A stretch of 64,000 nt of DNA, taken from the NCBI RefSeq assembly GCF_028751195.1, contig NZ_CP066784.1:3596001-3660000 (forward strand). Reading direction: 5' to 3'. Positions 28,011 to 37,298 of this stretch are shown here, in pieces. Position 1 is the first letter of the stretch. The number at the start of each line of letters is the position of its first letter. The notes under the pieces are model-generated. The model saw only the letters and a program-made list of their open reading frames with translations, ran no database searches and had not been told where the DNA came from. Made by a program: the position numbers and the translations under genes. Source of the DNA: Alicyclobacillus sp. ALC3 (lineage in GTDB: Bacteria > Bacillota > Bacilli > Alicyclobacillales > Alicyclobacillaceae).

Positions 28011-28769
28011 GTGAGCAACTCTGCAAGAGTCGCACTAGTTACAGGCGCGTCACGAGGCCTAGGCCGAGCAATCGCGCTGAATCTGGCCGACAATGGCTAC
28101 CATGTCGTGGTCAACTACCGCACATCGGGGGACGAGGCGGAAGGTGTTGTGCACGACATCACGGCCGCTGGCGGCGCCGCAAGTCCGTACCGCGCGGACG
28201 TCAGCATTCGTACCGACGTTGCGCGAATGGTGGAAGACGTTACCCGCGACATCGGCCCGATTAAAGTCCTCGTCAACAACGCTGGGCTCAACATCGATCG
28301 GCCTTTCCTCGAGATAACACCTGACGAGTGGACGCGCGTGGTACAGGTAAACCTTGACGGGACCTTTCACTGCACGCAACTCGTGGCGAAATCTATGCTC
28401 CATCACGGTGTTCAGGGCAGCATCGTGAACTTGTCGGCGAGCACGGCGATTAGCGGACGCAAAGACGGGGCGAACTACTGTGCTTCGAAGGCCGGCGTGA
28501 TCGCGCTGACCAAGTGCACAGCGCTCGAACTCGCGCCGCACATCCGTGTCAACTGCGTGCTGCCTGGTTACATCGAGACACAAGAGGTCGTGGAGCGCTT
28601 CTCCCTGGACGACGAGACAGCACGGGAGCGGGTCATGGGCCGCATTCCGATGAACCGCTTGGGGCAGCCGGAAGAAATTGCTGAGATGGTCACCTTTTTG
28701 TGCTCAGAGAAAGCAACTTATATCACCGGCCAACAGTTCTTCGTCAACGGCGGCAACTATACCGGGTAG
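28011..28769 (+). CDS. short-chain dehydrogenase/reductase (FabG-like)
   Basis: 252 residues, GTG start at 28011 with GGAAGGA and GAGG upstream. Rossmann motif TGASRGLGR near residue 10, NNAG near 85, catalytic Ser in NLSAS and the Y-x3-K pair in YCASKAG. The C-terminal VTFLCSEKATYITGQQFFVNGG is typical of 3-oxoacyl-ACP-reductase-like SDRs. NAD(P)H-dependent; the substrate is unknown. It is followed by a nucleoside phosphorylase 35 bases downstream. Confidence 0.9.
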   Translation: MSNSARVALVTGASRGLGRAIALNLADNGYHVVVNYRTSGDEAEGVVHDITAAGGAASPYRADVSIRTDVARMVEDVTRDIGPIKVLVNNAGLNIDRPFLEITPDEWTRVVQVNLDGTFHCTQLVAKSMLHHGVQGSIVNLSASTAISGRKDGANYCASKAGVIALTKCTALELAPHIRVNCVLPGYIETQEVVERFSLDDETARERVMGRIPMNRLGQPEEIAEMVTFLCSEKATYITGQQFFVNGGNYTG

Positions 28770-28804
28770 TTAATTGTGCCAGACATCCTGTCAGGGGGAG
28801 AGCG

Positions 28805-29578
28805 ATGAAGCGACAGTCGTACCCGATTCTCGAGTTCGATCCCGATACCACAGCGCTCATCAACGCCGCTGATCACATGGAACCGGTCGACATACCGGAA
28901 CACTGCGTACCGTGCTTTTTCAGCGACGTGATCGAGCAACTTGTGCGCGCCGGAAAAGCGAGAGTCATGACCGAACTGGTGGCTGAGTCGGGCAGTACGC
29001 CGGTCTATGAAGTGTCGGTCGGCGAGGCAAAAGTGGCGCTGTTCAACCCTGGACTTGGTGGTCCAAGCGCTGCGAAGAACATGGAGAAGGTCATTGCTCT
29101 GGGTTGCGACAAGTTCGTCGCATGCGGAGGGGCAGGGGTACTGGATACGGCGATACAGTTGGGCCATGTCATCGTTCCGGACTCAGCTGTGCGGGATGAA
29201 GGGACGTCGTATCACTACTTGGCTCCTGGTCGCGAGGCAAAGGCGAGCCCAGCAGGACTTGCCGCCATTACGCGGGTTCTGGCCGATCACGATGTTCCAT
29301 ACATCGTCGCGAAAACCTGGACCACAGACGCCTTCTACCGCTCGACGCCGGGGAAAATACGAACACGCAAGGCAGAAGGTTGCTTGACTGTCGAGATGGA
29401 ATGTGCGGCGTTTTTCGCCGTCGCGATGTTTCGTGGCGTCATCTTCTCCCAACTGTTATATGGGGGAGATGACCTAGGTTCCGACAAATGGGATTCAAGG
29501 GATTGGACGAAGCAGGCGACGATCCGAGAGAGACTGTTTTGGTTGGCCGCAGAATCGTGTCTCGCAATTCAGGAGTGA
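28805..29578 (+). CDS. nucleoside phosphorylase (PNP/UDP family)
   Basis: 257 residues, ATG at 28805 after AGGGGGAGAG. Cleaves a nucleoside with phosphate. Supporting motifs are ALFNPGLGGPSAAKNMEKVIALG (phosphate/ribose loop), KFVACGGAGVLD, VPDSAVRDEGTSYHY and VEMECAAFFAVAMFRG, the last holding the ribose-binding Met-Glu. It resembles MTA/uridine phosphorylase-like proteins, but the base preference cannot be told. Confidence 0.88.
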   Translation: MKRQSYPILEFDPDTTALINAADHMEPVDIPEHCVPCFFSDVIEQLVRAGKARVMTELVAESGSTPVYEVSVGEAKVALFNPGLGGPSAAKNMEKVIALGCDKFVACGGAGVLDTAIQLGHVIVPDSAVRDEGTSYHYLAPGREAKASPAGLAAITRVLADHDVPYIVAKTWTTDAFYRSTPGKIRTRKAEGCLTVEMECAAFFAVAMFRGVIFSQLLYGGDDLGSDKWDSRDWTKQATIRERLFWLAAESCLAIQE

Positions 29579-29600
29579 AGTTTCGCACAGGGGGCTAGAC

Positions 29601-30266
29601 GTGATGGCGCAAGTGGATGAACTGATGAAAGCGGTCAAAGCGAATGATGCGGACCGAGTGTCGAACATGCTCGCAGAAGATGCTAGTTTGGTGAATGCGC
29701 AAGTCGATGGAAATACCGTCTTGTTGACAGCCGCTTATTACGGATCGAAGGACGTCATCCCGGTGCTGTTGCGCCACGAGGTAGACGTCAACTTCTTCGA
29801 AGCTGCAGCGATTGGGCAAATCGAGGCAGTAAAAAGTTTTCTTGAGACCGATTCAAGCCTTTTGAACACCTATTCCCACGATGGTTTCACAGCGCTCGGT
29901 CTTGCCTCGTTCTTCGGGCACGGCGAGATTGTGCGGGAATTACTTGCTCGCGGCGCAGACGTGCACGCCGTATCGCGCAACGAAATGACGGTGATGGCCC
30001 TCCATTCAGCCGTAGCCCACGGGCACACCAACATCGCTGCGATGCTCTTGGAACACGGGGCTGACGTCAACGCGAAACAACACAGCGGATTTACACCACT
30101 GCTGGAGGCAGTGCACAATGAGCAGAAGGACATGATCGAGCTCTTGGTAGAGCACGGTGCCGACGTGCATCTCGCAAAAGATGACGGTGAAACCCCACTC
30201 GCGCTGGCCAGGCAGTCGGGCAATGGGGAAGCTATCGCGATCTTGACGCGAGCAGGAGGTATGTGA
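29601..30266 (+). CDS. ankyrin-repeat protein
   Basis: 221 residues, GTG-ATG start after a GGGGG site. About six ankyrin repeats, each with the LL..GADVN turn: LLRHEVDVNFFEAAAIGQ, LLARGADVHAVS, LLEHGADVNAKQHSGFTPL and LLVEHGADVHLAKDDGETPLALA. No signal peptide, so cytoplasmic. The partner protein is unknown. The last codons and the stop lie inside the first copy of a 15-bp tandem repeat that continues beyond the gene. Confidence 0.9.
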   Translation: MMAQVDELMKAVKANDADRVSNMLAEDASLVNAQVDGNTVLLTAAYYGSKDVIPVLLRHEVDVNFFEAAAIGQIEAVKSFLETDSSLLNTYSHDGFTALGLASFFGHGEIVRELLARGADVHAVSRNEMTVMALHSAVAHGHTNIAAMLLEHGADVNAKQHSGFTPLLEAVHNEQKDMIELLVEHGADVHLAKDDGETPLALARQSGNGEAIAILTRAGGM

Positions 30267-30355
30267 GCAGGAGGCATGTGAGCAAGAGGCATGTGAGCAG
30301 GAGGCATGTGAGCAGGAGGCATGTGAGCAGGAGGCATGTGAGCAGGAAGCTGTTC
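30251..30355 (+). repeat. 15-bp tandem repeat, AGCAGGAGGCATGTG
   Basis: Six full units and one decayed unit run from the 3' end of the ankyrin gene into the gap. Each unit carries AGGAGG followed by ATGTGA, that is a ribosome-site look-alike and a start-stop codon pair one base apart. Confidence 0.95.
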
Positions 30356-30442
30356 CGGTACTGAAGCGTGCCATTTGTGGGCATGCCGATAATGGCGGTC
30401 GGGGCGGCCGACAGTCGCAGGCGCGTTGAAGGAGGTGGAGAG

Positions 30443-30751
30443 GTGTATTACTTTATGTTCGAGGCGGAGCCGAAACCAGACAGTCCGGAACGGGAGACCT
30501 CGGACGGCGCCTTTATCAACTGCTGGGTAAGGGACAACGACGACCAATCTGCGCTCGAGCAAGCCACCCGATATATCGAGGCCCAGGGCTGGGAGATTAT
30601 CCGGGTGGAAGAGCAGTGTGTGGCCGAACGCGATGGGTATGTCGATGACGATGAACTTCCAGAGTCGCTAGTGGCGTTCAATCACGCTCGCCAAAGTGGA
30701 ATTGCGGCGGTTTTTTATCGGTGGTCGGAGGAGCAAGGCGACGAAGGCTAA
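30443..30751 (+). CDS. small acidic protein of unknown function
   Basis: 102 residues from a GTG with GGAGGTGG upstream. Sequence VYYFMFEAEPKPDSPE, then DQSALEQATRYIEAQGWEIIRVEEQ; rich in Glu/Asp, no membrane segment. I do not recognise a named family. The pattern of a residue range that adds x-x-G-W-E-I to a helix suggests a small alpha/beta fold. It is 30 bases ahead of the acetyltransferase gene, so probably co-transcribed. Confidence 0.65.
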   Translation: MYYFMFEAEPKPDSPERETSDGAFINCWVRDNDDQSALEQATRYIEAQGWEIIRVEEQCVAERDGYVDDDELPESLVAFNHARQSGIAAVFYRWSEEQGDEG

Positions 30752-30781
30752 ACAAGAGACTCATTGGTGGGAGAGAGACGT

Positions 30782-31237
30782 TTGGAAATTCGACTAGATG
30801 ACATGACCGACTCTCAGGTCATTGCGTTGATTGGACAGCACCTGCGCAGTATGGAGGACTACTCACCTGCTGCAAGTATCCATGCGCTCGACTTAGACAA
30901 TCTGCGACGCCCGGACATCACATTTTGGACAGTGTGGGAAGGGGACGAACTCCTGGGTTGCGGCGCGCTCAAGGACCTCGGCGGCGGGCACGGAGAAGTG
31001 AAGTCGATGCGGACAGCGACGGCACACCTGAGAAAGGGCGTCGCGCGCTACGTGCTGCAGCACATCGTGGCCGAAGCTAGGCAGCGGGGGTACTACAGGT
31101 TGAGTCTGGAAACGGGATCAAACGAAGCGTTCGATCCCGCAAAGAAATTATACGCAACGTTCGGGTTCGAGCTTTGTCGGCCCTTTGCGGACTATCAGGA
31201 GGACCCGTACAGCGTCTTCATGACGATGGAGTTGTGA
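30782..31237 (+). CDS. GNAT-family N-acetyltransferase
   Basis: 151 residues from the TTG at 30782 (an upstream TTG at 30764 is possible); relatives begin with the same EIRLDD. The acetyl-CoA-binding motif is HLRKGVARYVLQHIVAEA and the terminal part is FDPAKKLYATFGFELCRPF. It transfers acetyl to an amine; the substrate is unknown. Convergent with the following minus-strand gene. Confidence 0.85.
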   Translation: MEIRLDDMTDSQVIALIGQHLRSMEDYSPAASIHALDLDNLRRPDITFWTVWEGDELLGCGALKDLGGGHGEVKSMRTATAHLRKGVARYVLQHIVAEARQRGYYRLSLETGSNEAFDPAKKLYATFGFELCRPFADYQEDPYSVFMTMEL

Positions 31238-31241
31238 CGCA

Positions 31242-31655
31242 TTATTCTTTAGTGCCTGAGTCAATCGTGCCTGCTGCAATGGCACCTGTGGTGCCTGCTG
31301 CAAAGGTACCTGCTGCAATCGTGCCTTGGTGAAAGGCCAACTGCCACCGTCCGTCGATCAGTTTCCAAATGCTGCTGCGAAGGGTGTTGCGCATCCGAGT
31401 CCGGTTTTCACAGCGGTACGTGGTCAGCACCACGCCGTCTGCGAGGGGATGCACCTGGAAGTCGGACATGCTGACATCCCATGGTTCGAGTCCACCTTCC
31501 ACAACACAGTCTTTTTTGTAGAAAATGATTCCTGAGCTTCCGATTTCGAAAAACTCGTCGGCCAATACTTTGGCCATTTCCGCCGGTGTCACGCGGACTT
31601 CCGGTTTGAGGTGCTGTAACTCGAGAGCGTGCAGGATTTGCGTCAACTCGTCCAT
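31242..31655 (-). CDS. DUF4440 / SnoaL-like small protein
   Basis: 137 residues, ATG with GGGGAGGCAG upstream. The NTF2-like cone fold is suggested by ILHALELQHLKPEVR, LADEFFEIGSSGIIFYKKD, DGVVLTTYRCE and SSIWKLIDGRWQLAFHQG. The C-terminal 27 residues are an AAGT-rich repeat made from 15-18-bp DNA repeats at 31248-31325 and probably lie outside the fold. Function unknown. Confidence 0.75.
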   Translation of the reverse strand: MDELTQILHALELQHLKPEVRVTPAEMAKVLADEFFEIGSSGIIFYKKDCVVEGGLEPWDVSMSDFQVHPLADGVVLTTYRCENRTRMRNTLRSSIWKLIDGRWQLAFHQGTIAAGTFAAGTTGAIAAGTIDSGTKE

Positions 31656-31753
31656 TTGGTCTGCCTCCCCTTAGGATGAGTGTACCTCACAGACCGTCCA
31701 TACGGCTGTCAATTGTTCGTGATCAACTTGTCCTGCAATCGCTGTTTTGCATA

Positions 31754-31782
31754 TTGGCAGCAACGCATCCTTCGTGCATACT
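31754..31782 (+). promoter_or_regulatory. gcv operon promoter
   Basis: TTGGCA, 17-base spacer, CATACT, placed about 100 bases ahead of the glycine riboswitch. Predicted start near 31789. The gap 31656-31880 shows nothing else. Confidence 0.5.
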
Positions 31783-31879
31783 ATAGGCGGGCATCAGCGT
31801 GGGGCTCGTGGAGCTTTACCACAGTGAGTTTCACACATCGAGCTTTACACACCGAGTTTCATACGATTGCAGATGAGTT

Positions 31880-32107
31880 CGACGTGAGAGCGTGCGCACC
31901 TGTGCGTACCACCGATGGGGCAATGACCCCGCTGCCTCTGGCGCGGTCAGAATCTCTCAGGTCACGCAGCGTCGGACGATGCAACTCTGGAGAAGCCGCT
32001 TTGGTGTTTGCGGCTACCGACGGGGTAACCAGGACGTGGTCGGATGGCAGGTCACCAGCCAGATGGCCAAGTGCGTGCCTGGAGAACTCTCAGGTCGACA
32101 AGACAGA
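31880..32107 (+). promoter_or_regulatory. tandem glycine riboswitch
   Basis: Two aptamers in series. The first has CACCGATGGGGCAA (31910-31923), AATCTCTCAGG (31951-31961) and ACTCTGGAGA (31984-31993). The second has GGCTACCGACGGGGTAACC (32012-32030), GAACTCTCAGGTC (32083-32095) and GACAGAG (from 32103). These match the conserved glycine-aptamer cores. Glycine binding is known to switch on gcv operons in Bacillota. The overlapping 158-residue ORF at 31680 is rejected. Confidence 0.95.
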
Positions 32108-32141
32108 GACACGCGAGGAATTGTTTGCGCGTGTCCTTTTT
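32108..32141 (+). terminator. riboswitch expression-platform terminator
   Basis: GACACGCG pairs with CGCGTGTC (32128-32135), followed by CTTTTT. The 5' arm abuts the second aptamer, so glycine binding can compete with terminator formation. A transcriptional ON switch is inferred. Confidence 0.85.
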
Positions 32142-32204
32142 CATGTCTGTACGTAGATTGCGCGTGGGGTGTAGTAATCTGTTGCACCCTAAGAACGAGG
32201 AGGG

Positions 32205-33311
32205 ATGGCTATGACACTGCTTCGCACACCGCTCTACCCCGTGTACGCAGAGTTCGGCGCCAAAACGGTTGAGTTTGGCGGCTGGGACATGCCGGTGCAG
32301 TTTGCGAGCGGCATCAATGCGGAACACGAAGCCGTGCGCCAGCGCGTGGGACTGTTCGACGTGTCACACATGGGTGAGTTTGAGGTGACTGGACCGGACG
32401 CACAGGGGTTTTTGCAGCACCTCATCACCAACGACGCAAGCAAGCTGGAGCCTGGGATGGCGATGTACTCCCCGCTGACGAACGATGAGGGCGGTTGCGT
32501 CGATGACCTCCTCGTGTACTGCTTCGCCGACGATCACTACTGGACGGTTGTCAACGCCGGGAACATCGCCAAGGATTTCGCCTGGATGCAGCCTCACGTC
32601 GGGACTTACAACGTCACGCTTATCAATCGGTCGGAGGACATCGCGCTGCTCGCGTTGCAAGGGCCAAACGCCGAATCACTTTTGCAGCCGTTGACCGACA
32701 CCGCTCTCGCTGACATCCGCTTCTACCGTTTCGCGCAAGGGCAAGTGGCGGGGGTGAACGCCGTGATCTCCCGTACAGGCTACACCGGGGAAGATGGCTT
32801 TGAGTTGTACGTTGACGCAGAACAGGCGGTTGGTCTGTGGCATTCGCTCGTCGCGGCGGGTGAAGCGTATGGCCTTGTGCCGTGCGGACTGGGCGCCCGC
32901 GACACGCTGCGGCTTGAGGCCCGGCTGCCGCTGTATGGGCACGAGATTACCGACTCCATCTCGCCGCTCGAAGGTGGCCTGTCACCATTTGTGAAGCTCG
33001 AAGCCTCCGACTTTCCGGGCCGCGACGTTCTCGCGAAGCAGAAGGCGGACGGTGTCCCGCGCAAGGTCGTGGGGTTGCAGATGACGGAGCGCGGCATTCC
33101 GCGGGCAGGCTATGCCGTCTACGACGGTGACCGTGAAGTCGGCTTCATTACGTCCGGTACGATGTCACCGACCTTGCACCAGGCCATCGGCCTCGCCCTC
33201 GTCGCAACGGACGTGGCGACGGTTGGGAATCCGCTCTACGTCGACATTCGCGGCAAACGAACCGCGTGCGAGATTGTGAAGACGCCGTTTTACAAGCGGC
33301 CCAAGGCGTAA
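32205..33311 (+). CDS. gcvT: glycine cleavage system T protein (aminomethyltransferase)
   Basis: 368 residues, ATG after GAGGAGG. It moves the methylene group from the H-protein to tetrahydrofolate. Seen: LYPVYAEFGAKTVEFGGWDMPVQF, GLFDVSHMGEFEVTGPDA, YTGEDGFELYV (folate-site Asp), CGLGARDTLRLEA and ITSGTMSPTLHQAIGLALV. First gene of gcvT-gcvPA-gcvPB under the riboswitch. No gcvH is in the window, as is normal for Bacillota. Confidence 0.97.
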   Translation: MAMTLLRTPLYPVYAEFGAKTVEFGGWDMPVQFASGINAEHEAVRQRVGLFDVSHMGEFEVTGPDAQGFLQHLITNDASKLEPGMAMYSPLTNDEGGCVDDLLVYCFADDHYWTVVNAGNIAKDFAWMQPHVGTYNVTLINRSEDIALLALQGPNAESLLQPLTDTALADIRFYRFAQGQVAGVNAVISRTGYTGEDGFELYVDAEQAVGLWHSLVAAGEAYGLVPCGLGARDTLRLEARLPLYGHEITDSISPLEGGLSPFVKLEASDFPGRDVLAKQKADGVPRKVVGLQMTERGIPRAGYAVYDGDREVGFITSGTMSPTLHQAIGLALVATDVATVGNPLYVDIRGKRTACEIVKTPFYKRPKA

Positions 33312-33335
33312 GCCGTACCTAGAGGAGGCGCACCA

Positions 33336-34685
33336 GTGAGCACATTCAGCTACATTCCTCACACAGAGGAAGACCAAAAGGCCATGCTGTCCGCGCTTGG
33401 CCTGACCGACATCTCCGGCCTCTTCGCTGACATTCCGGAGAGCGTGCGTATGAACCGCCCGCTCGATTTGCCGAAGTCCATGCCGGAGGTTGAACTCGAG
33501 CGCCACATGCAGACGCTTGCACGCAGGAACCTCGACCTCAGCCAGGTCACCAGCTTTCTCGGCGCTGGCGCATATGAACACTATCAGCCGAGTGTGGTTG
33601 ATGCCATCATCAGTCGTTCTGAGTTTTACACGTCGTACACGCCATACCAGCCAGAGATTAGCCAAGGCCTGCTTCAGGCGACCTTTGAGTACCAGACGAT
33701 GGTCGCCGAGTTGACGGGCATGGACCTCGCCAATGCGTCGATGTACGACGGCCCGACGGCACTCGCCGAGGCGGGGCTCGTCTGCTGCGCACAGACAGGG
33801 CGCAACAAACTGCTCGTGGCCCGCTCGGTGCACCCGGAATACCGAGCCGTACTCCAAACTTACGCTTCCGGACAGTCTGTGGAAGTCGTCGAAATTCCAT
33901 ATCTAGACGGCGTGCTTGACCTCGACGAGCTCTCGGCTGCCTGCGACGACACGGTGGCTGGAGTGCTCGTGCAGTACCCGAACTTCTTTGGCGCCATCGA
34001 AGACCTTGCGGCCATCAACGATGTCGCACACAAGGCGGGGGCGCTGTTTGTGACGAGTGTCTACCCAATCGCGCTCGGCCTGCTCGAACCGCCAGGCAGC
34101 TTCGGCGCCGACATCGTGGTGGCAGAGGGCCAGTCGCTTGGCAACGGGATCTCGTTTGGCGGCCCTTACCTCGGCGTCATGGCCGCGAAGCACGACCTGA
34201 TGCGCAAGATGCCAGGGCGCATTGTTGGTCAGACGACTGATCACGATGGTCGTCGCGGCTTCGTCCTCACCCTGCAAGCCCGTGAGCAGCACATCCGGCG
34301 CGAGAAGGCGACGTCGAACATCTGCTCCAACCAGGCACTGAACGCCATCGCGGCCGCCGTCTTTCTCAGCTACGTTGGCAAGCAGGGGATTGGCGAACTT
34401 GCCGAGCAAAACTACCACAAGGCACACTACCTGGCGAAACGCCTGGGGTCCCTGCCTGGCGTTGAGCGCGTGTTTGACCGGCCGTTCTTCAACGAGTTCG
34501 TCGTCCGCCTCGACCGCCCGGTCGCCGAAGTGCAAGAGAGAATGCTGACCGGTGGTTACCTCTTCGGACTTGACCTCGGCCGGTACTACGAAGAGTTGCC
34601 GAACACGGTGCTCTTGAACGTGACAGAACTGCGCACGCGAGAAGAACTCGACGCCGTGTGCGACGCTTGGGAGGCGATCCGATGA
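33336..34685 (+). CDS. gcvPA: glycine dehydrogenase (decarboxylating) subunit 1
   Basis: 449 residues, GTG start after GAGGAGG. N-terminal half of the two-subunit P-protein. Signatures: [55 protein letters not shown] and [20 protein letters not shown]. It lacks the PLP lysine, which is in gcvPB. Overlaps gcvPB by 4 bases, which fits equimolar assembly. Confidence 0.97.
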   Translation: MSTFSYIPHTEEDQKAMLSALGLTDISGLFADIPESVRMNRPLDLPKSMPEVELERHMQTLARRNLDLSQVTSFLGAGAYEHYQPSVVDAIISRSEFYTSYTPYQPEISQGLLQATFEYQTMVAELTGMDLANASMYDGPTALAEAGLVCCAQTGRNKLLVARSVHPEYRAVLQTYASGQSVEVVEIPYLDGVLDLDELSAACDDTVAGVLVQYPNFFGAIEDLAAINDVAHKAGALFVTSVYPIALGLLEPPGSFGADIVVAEGQSLGNGISFGGPYLGVMAAKHDLMRKMPGRIVGQTTDHDGRRGFVLTLQAREQHIRREKATSNICSNQALNAIAAAVFLSYVGKQGIGELAEQNYHKAHYLAKRLGSLPGVERVFDRPFFNEFVVRLDRPVAEVQERMLTGGYLFGLDLGRYYEELPNTVLLNVTELRTREELDAVCDAWEAIR

Positions 34686-36145
34686 GTCTCGTCAAAGAGG
34701 GAGATTTGCCGCTTGTCTTCGAACGCAGCCACGCGGGGCGCACGGCCTGCCGCTTGCCTGAGCTCGACGTGCCGGTCGCAGATACGAGTAGTCTCGGCGC
34801 CTATCAGCGCAAAGAAGCCCCGCATCTGCCGGAGCTTTCGGAAGTGGACGTGATCCGCCACTTCACCGCTCTGTCGACACGCAACCACGGCGTCGACTCT
34901 GGGTTCTACCCGCTTGGCTCCTGCACGATGAAGTACAACCCAAAGCGCAACGAACGCGCCGCCCGTCTGCCAGGGTTTGCGCAGATTCACCCGTATCAGC
35001 CGGAGTCGACCGTGCAGGGTGCTTTGGCGTTGCTGTATCGCTTGCAACTTGACCTCGCCGAAATCACAGGCATGGATGCCATTAGCTTGCAGCCGGCCGC
35101 CGGCGCGCAGGGGGAGTGGACGGGTCTGATGATGATCTCGGCCTATCACCGCGCGAACGGTCAGCACCGAGACAAGGTCATTGTGCCGGACTCCTCCCAC
35201 GGCACAAACCCGGCGAGCGTGTCGATGGCGGGCCTCAAAGCGGTGACGATTCCGTCGACGCCAGACGGCTCGGTCGACCTTGCGGCACTGCGCGATGCGG
35301 TCGGTCCGGACACCGCCGCTTTGATGTTGACCAACCCGAGCACGCTTGGGCTGTTTGAGCAGGACATTATCGAGATCGCGGAAATTGTCCACGCGGCTGG
35401 CGGCCTGCTGTACTACGACGGTGCGAACGCGAACGCCATTCTCGGCAAAGCGCGCCCTGGCGACATGGGCTTTGACGTCGTGCATCTCAACCTGCACAAG
35501 ACGTTTTCGACGCCGCACGGCGGCGGCGGGCCAGGCGCTGGCCCGGTCGGCGTGAAGGCGCACCTTGCACCGTACCTGCCGAAACCGGTCGTGGCACAGG
35601 AAGTGGACGGTGTGTACCGGCTCGATTGGGACCGGCCGCAGTCCATTGGCAAGGTGAAAGGGTTCTACGGCAACTTCGGGATCCTCGTACGTGCCTACAG
35701 CTACATCCGCACGATGGGACCGGACGGCCTGCAGCAGGTGTCGGAGTCGGCGGTGCTGTCGGCGAACTACCTGATGAAGCGGTTGTCGGAGGCCTACGAC
35801 GTACCGTTCAATCGCGTCTGCAAGCACGAGTTCGTGCTCTCCGGGCGGCGGCAGAAGAAATCTGGTGTGCGGACACTTGATATCGCGAAGCGACTGCTCG
35901 ACTTTGGCGTCCACCCGCCGACGATTTACTTCCCGCTCATCGTTGAGGAGTGCCTAATGATTGAGCCAACCGAGAGCGAGAGCCTCGAGACGCTCGACGA
36001 GTTTGCGGACATCATGCTGCAGATTGCGAAGGAAGCCGAGGAGAATCCGGAGCACGTGAAGTCGGCGCCGCACCGCACGGTGGTGGGACGCTTGGACGAG
36101 ACGAAGGCTGCTCGGAGTCCGGTCCTGCGCTACGAGTGGAAGTAG
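34682..36145 (+). CDS. gcvPB: glycine dehydrogenase (decarboxylating) subunit 2
   Basis: 487 residues from the ATG inside the gcvPA stop; an upstream ATG at 34658 is unlikely. PLP-binding subunit: the lysine lies in [20 protein letters not shown]. Also [24 protein letters not shown] and [13 protein letters not shown]. It decarboxylates glycine and passes aminomethyl to the H-protein lipoate. Last gene of the operon, followed by a terminator. Confidence 0.97.
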   Translation: MSLVKEGDLPLVFERSHAGRTACRLPELDVPVADTSSLGAYQRKEAPHLPELSEVDVIRHFTALSTRNHGVDSGFYPLGSCTMKYNPKRNERAARLPGFAQIHPYQPESTVQGALALLYRLQLDLAEITGMDAISLQPAAGAQGEWTGLMMISAYHRANGQHRDKVIVPDSSHGTNPASVSMAGLKAVTIPSTPDGSVDLAALRDAVGPDTAALMLTNPSTLGLFEQDIIEIAEIVHAAGGLLYYDGANANAILGKARPGDMGFDVVHLNLHKTFSTPHGGGGPGAGPVGVKAHLAPYLPKPVVAQEVDGVYRLDWDRPQSIGKVKGFYGNFGILVRAYSYIRTMGPDGLQQVSESAVLSANYLMKRLSEAYDVPFNRVCKHEFVLSGRRQKKSGVRTLDIAKRLLDFGVHPPTIYFPLIVEECLMIEPTESESLETLDEFADIMLQIAKEAEENPEHVKSAPHRTVVGRLDETKAARSPVLRYEWK

Positions 36146-36171
36146 GTTAGAACTGCACGGAGAATTTCATC

Positions 36172-36210
36172 GGGACTGTCCGCCAAGATGCTGGTGGGCA
36201 GTCCCTTTTC
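36172..36210 (+). terminator. gcv operon terminator
   Basis: GGGACTG pairs with CAGTCCC, with further pairing CCGCCA/TGGTGG inside, followed by TTTTC. Confidence 0.85.
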
Positions 36211-36424
36211 ATGTGCTGAAAAGGACATATAGATTTGGGAAACTGCATCGATGTAGGCCTGCTGTAATGACTAAATATTGAGAATAACTTCCGCGTGAGG
36301 CTCATATTCGTATTGATATGAACAACATTTTCGTTGCCGAAGCGCGCTCTGCTGTGAGCGGTGGTCCTGTTGCGCCCATATCATTACCCCACCCGGTATG
36401 TTTAAGTTGCCTTGCCTGGATTTG

Positions 36425-36795
36425 TGTGTGATGGCAAGGATCGCATGTGAGCGCGGGCGAGCCTGGGCGCGGTGGGGCGCGGTGGGGCGCCTATGTGATC
36501 GAAAGGATCGCATGTGAGCGCGACTGCGGGCCCTATGTGATCGAAAGGATCGCATGTGAGCGCGACCTGGGGCGCTATGTGATCGAAAGGATCACATGTG
36601 AGCGCGACTGCGGGCCCTATGTGATCGAAAGGATCGCATGTGAGCGCGACCTGGGGCGCTATGTGATCGAAAGGATCACATGTCAGCACGACTGCGGGCG
36701 CTATGCGATCGAAAGGATCGCATGTGAGCGCGATCACGCCGCCTATGTGATCGAAAGGACCGCATGCCAGCGCGACTGCCGCACCATGCTGCCTG
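36425..36795. repeat. palindrome array B: 7 units at exactly 42 bp
   Basis: GATCGAAAGG occurs at 36497, 36539, 36581, 36623, 36665, 36707 and 36749, always inside a TATGTGATCGAAAGGATC(A/G)CATG unit. A degenerate unit lies near 36430. Linkers alternate between GCGCGACTGCGGGC-like and GCGCGACCTGGGGCG-like forms, then become irregular. The array fills most of the 694-base gap between gcvPB and the DsrE gene. An ORF through it is in frame with the DsrE gene, but its peptide is pure repeat. Bases 36211-36424 hold nothing I recognise. Confidence 0.95.
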
Positions 36796-36839
36796 TAAGC
36801 GTCCTCGCTGAACACTTTCACGGAAAGGGGTGTACCAAA

Positions 36840-37244
36840 ATGGCTGAGCGGAACAATCGTGTTGCCATTATCGCTTCTGGCCCAGGCATCGAGACAGCGT
36901 ACAAGGTATTAAACATTGCCACAGCCGCAGCTGCAAGTGACGCGGAAGTAACTGTCTTCTGCACATTTGATGGTTTGATGATGATTCACAAGGACGCTGC
37001 AAACATGCTTCACCTTGGGCCAGGAAGAGAGCATTTGGCCGCCGGGTTTAAGCAAGCCAATGTGCTCACCGTACCAGAGATGCTGGAACTGGCGAAGGAC
37101 ACCGGTGTCAAATTTATTGCCTGCCAGATGACGATGGATGTGATGGGCATTCGTCGCGAGGATCTGATGGACGGCATTGAAGTTGGCGGAGCCGTGGCAT
37201 TTTTAGACTTTGCCTTTGATGCGGACATCTCGGTGACTTTTTGA
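36840..37244 (+). CDS. DsrE/DsrF-family protein
   Basis: 134 residues, ATG at 36840 after GGAAAGGGGTG. The open frame runs upstream through array B, but that part is repeat DNA. Fold signatures: RVAIIASGPGIETAYKVLNIATAAAASDAEVTVFCTFDGLMM, then GVKFIACQMTMDVMGIRREDLMDGIEVGGAVAFLDFA. The Cys in IACQMTMD is the usual persulfide-carrying position of DsrE/peroxiredoxin-like proteins. It heads an operon with TusA and a rhodanese-MBL protein, so a persulfide-transfer role is likely. Confidence 0.88.
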   Translation: MAERNNRVAIIASGPGIETAYKVLNIATAAAASDAEVTVFCTFDGLMMIHKDAANMLHLGPGREHLAAGFKQANVLTVPEMLELAKDTGVKFIACQMTMDVMGIRREDLMDGIEVGGAVAFLDFAFDADISVTF

Positions 37245-37298
37245 GGCAAGGTGCACACACCGTGTTACGTGGATAAATTCCTGGCAGGGGGGAGTAAC

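Noticed and set aside
31680-32156. 158-residue ORF before gcvT
   Set aside because: It covers the glycine riboswitch and terminator, and the peptide has no recognisable character.
36447-36839. N-terminal extension of the DsrE protein through array B
   Set aside because: All repeat peptide; a proper ribosome site precedes 36840.
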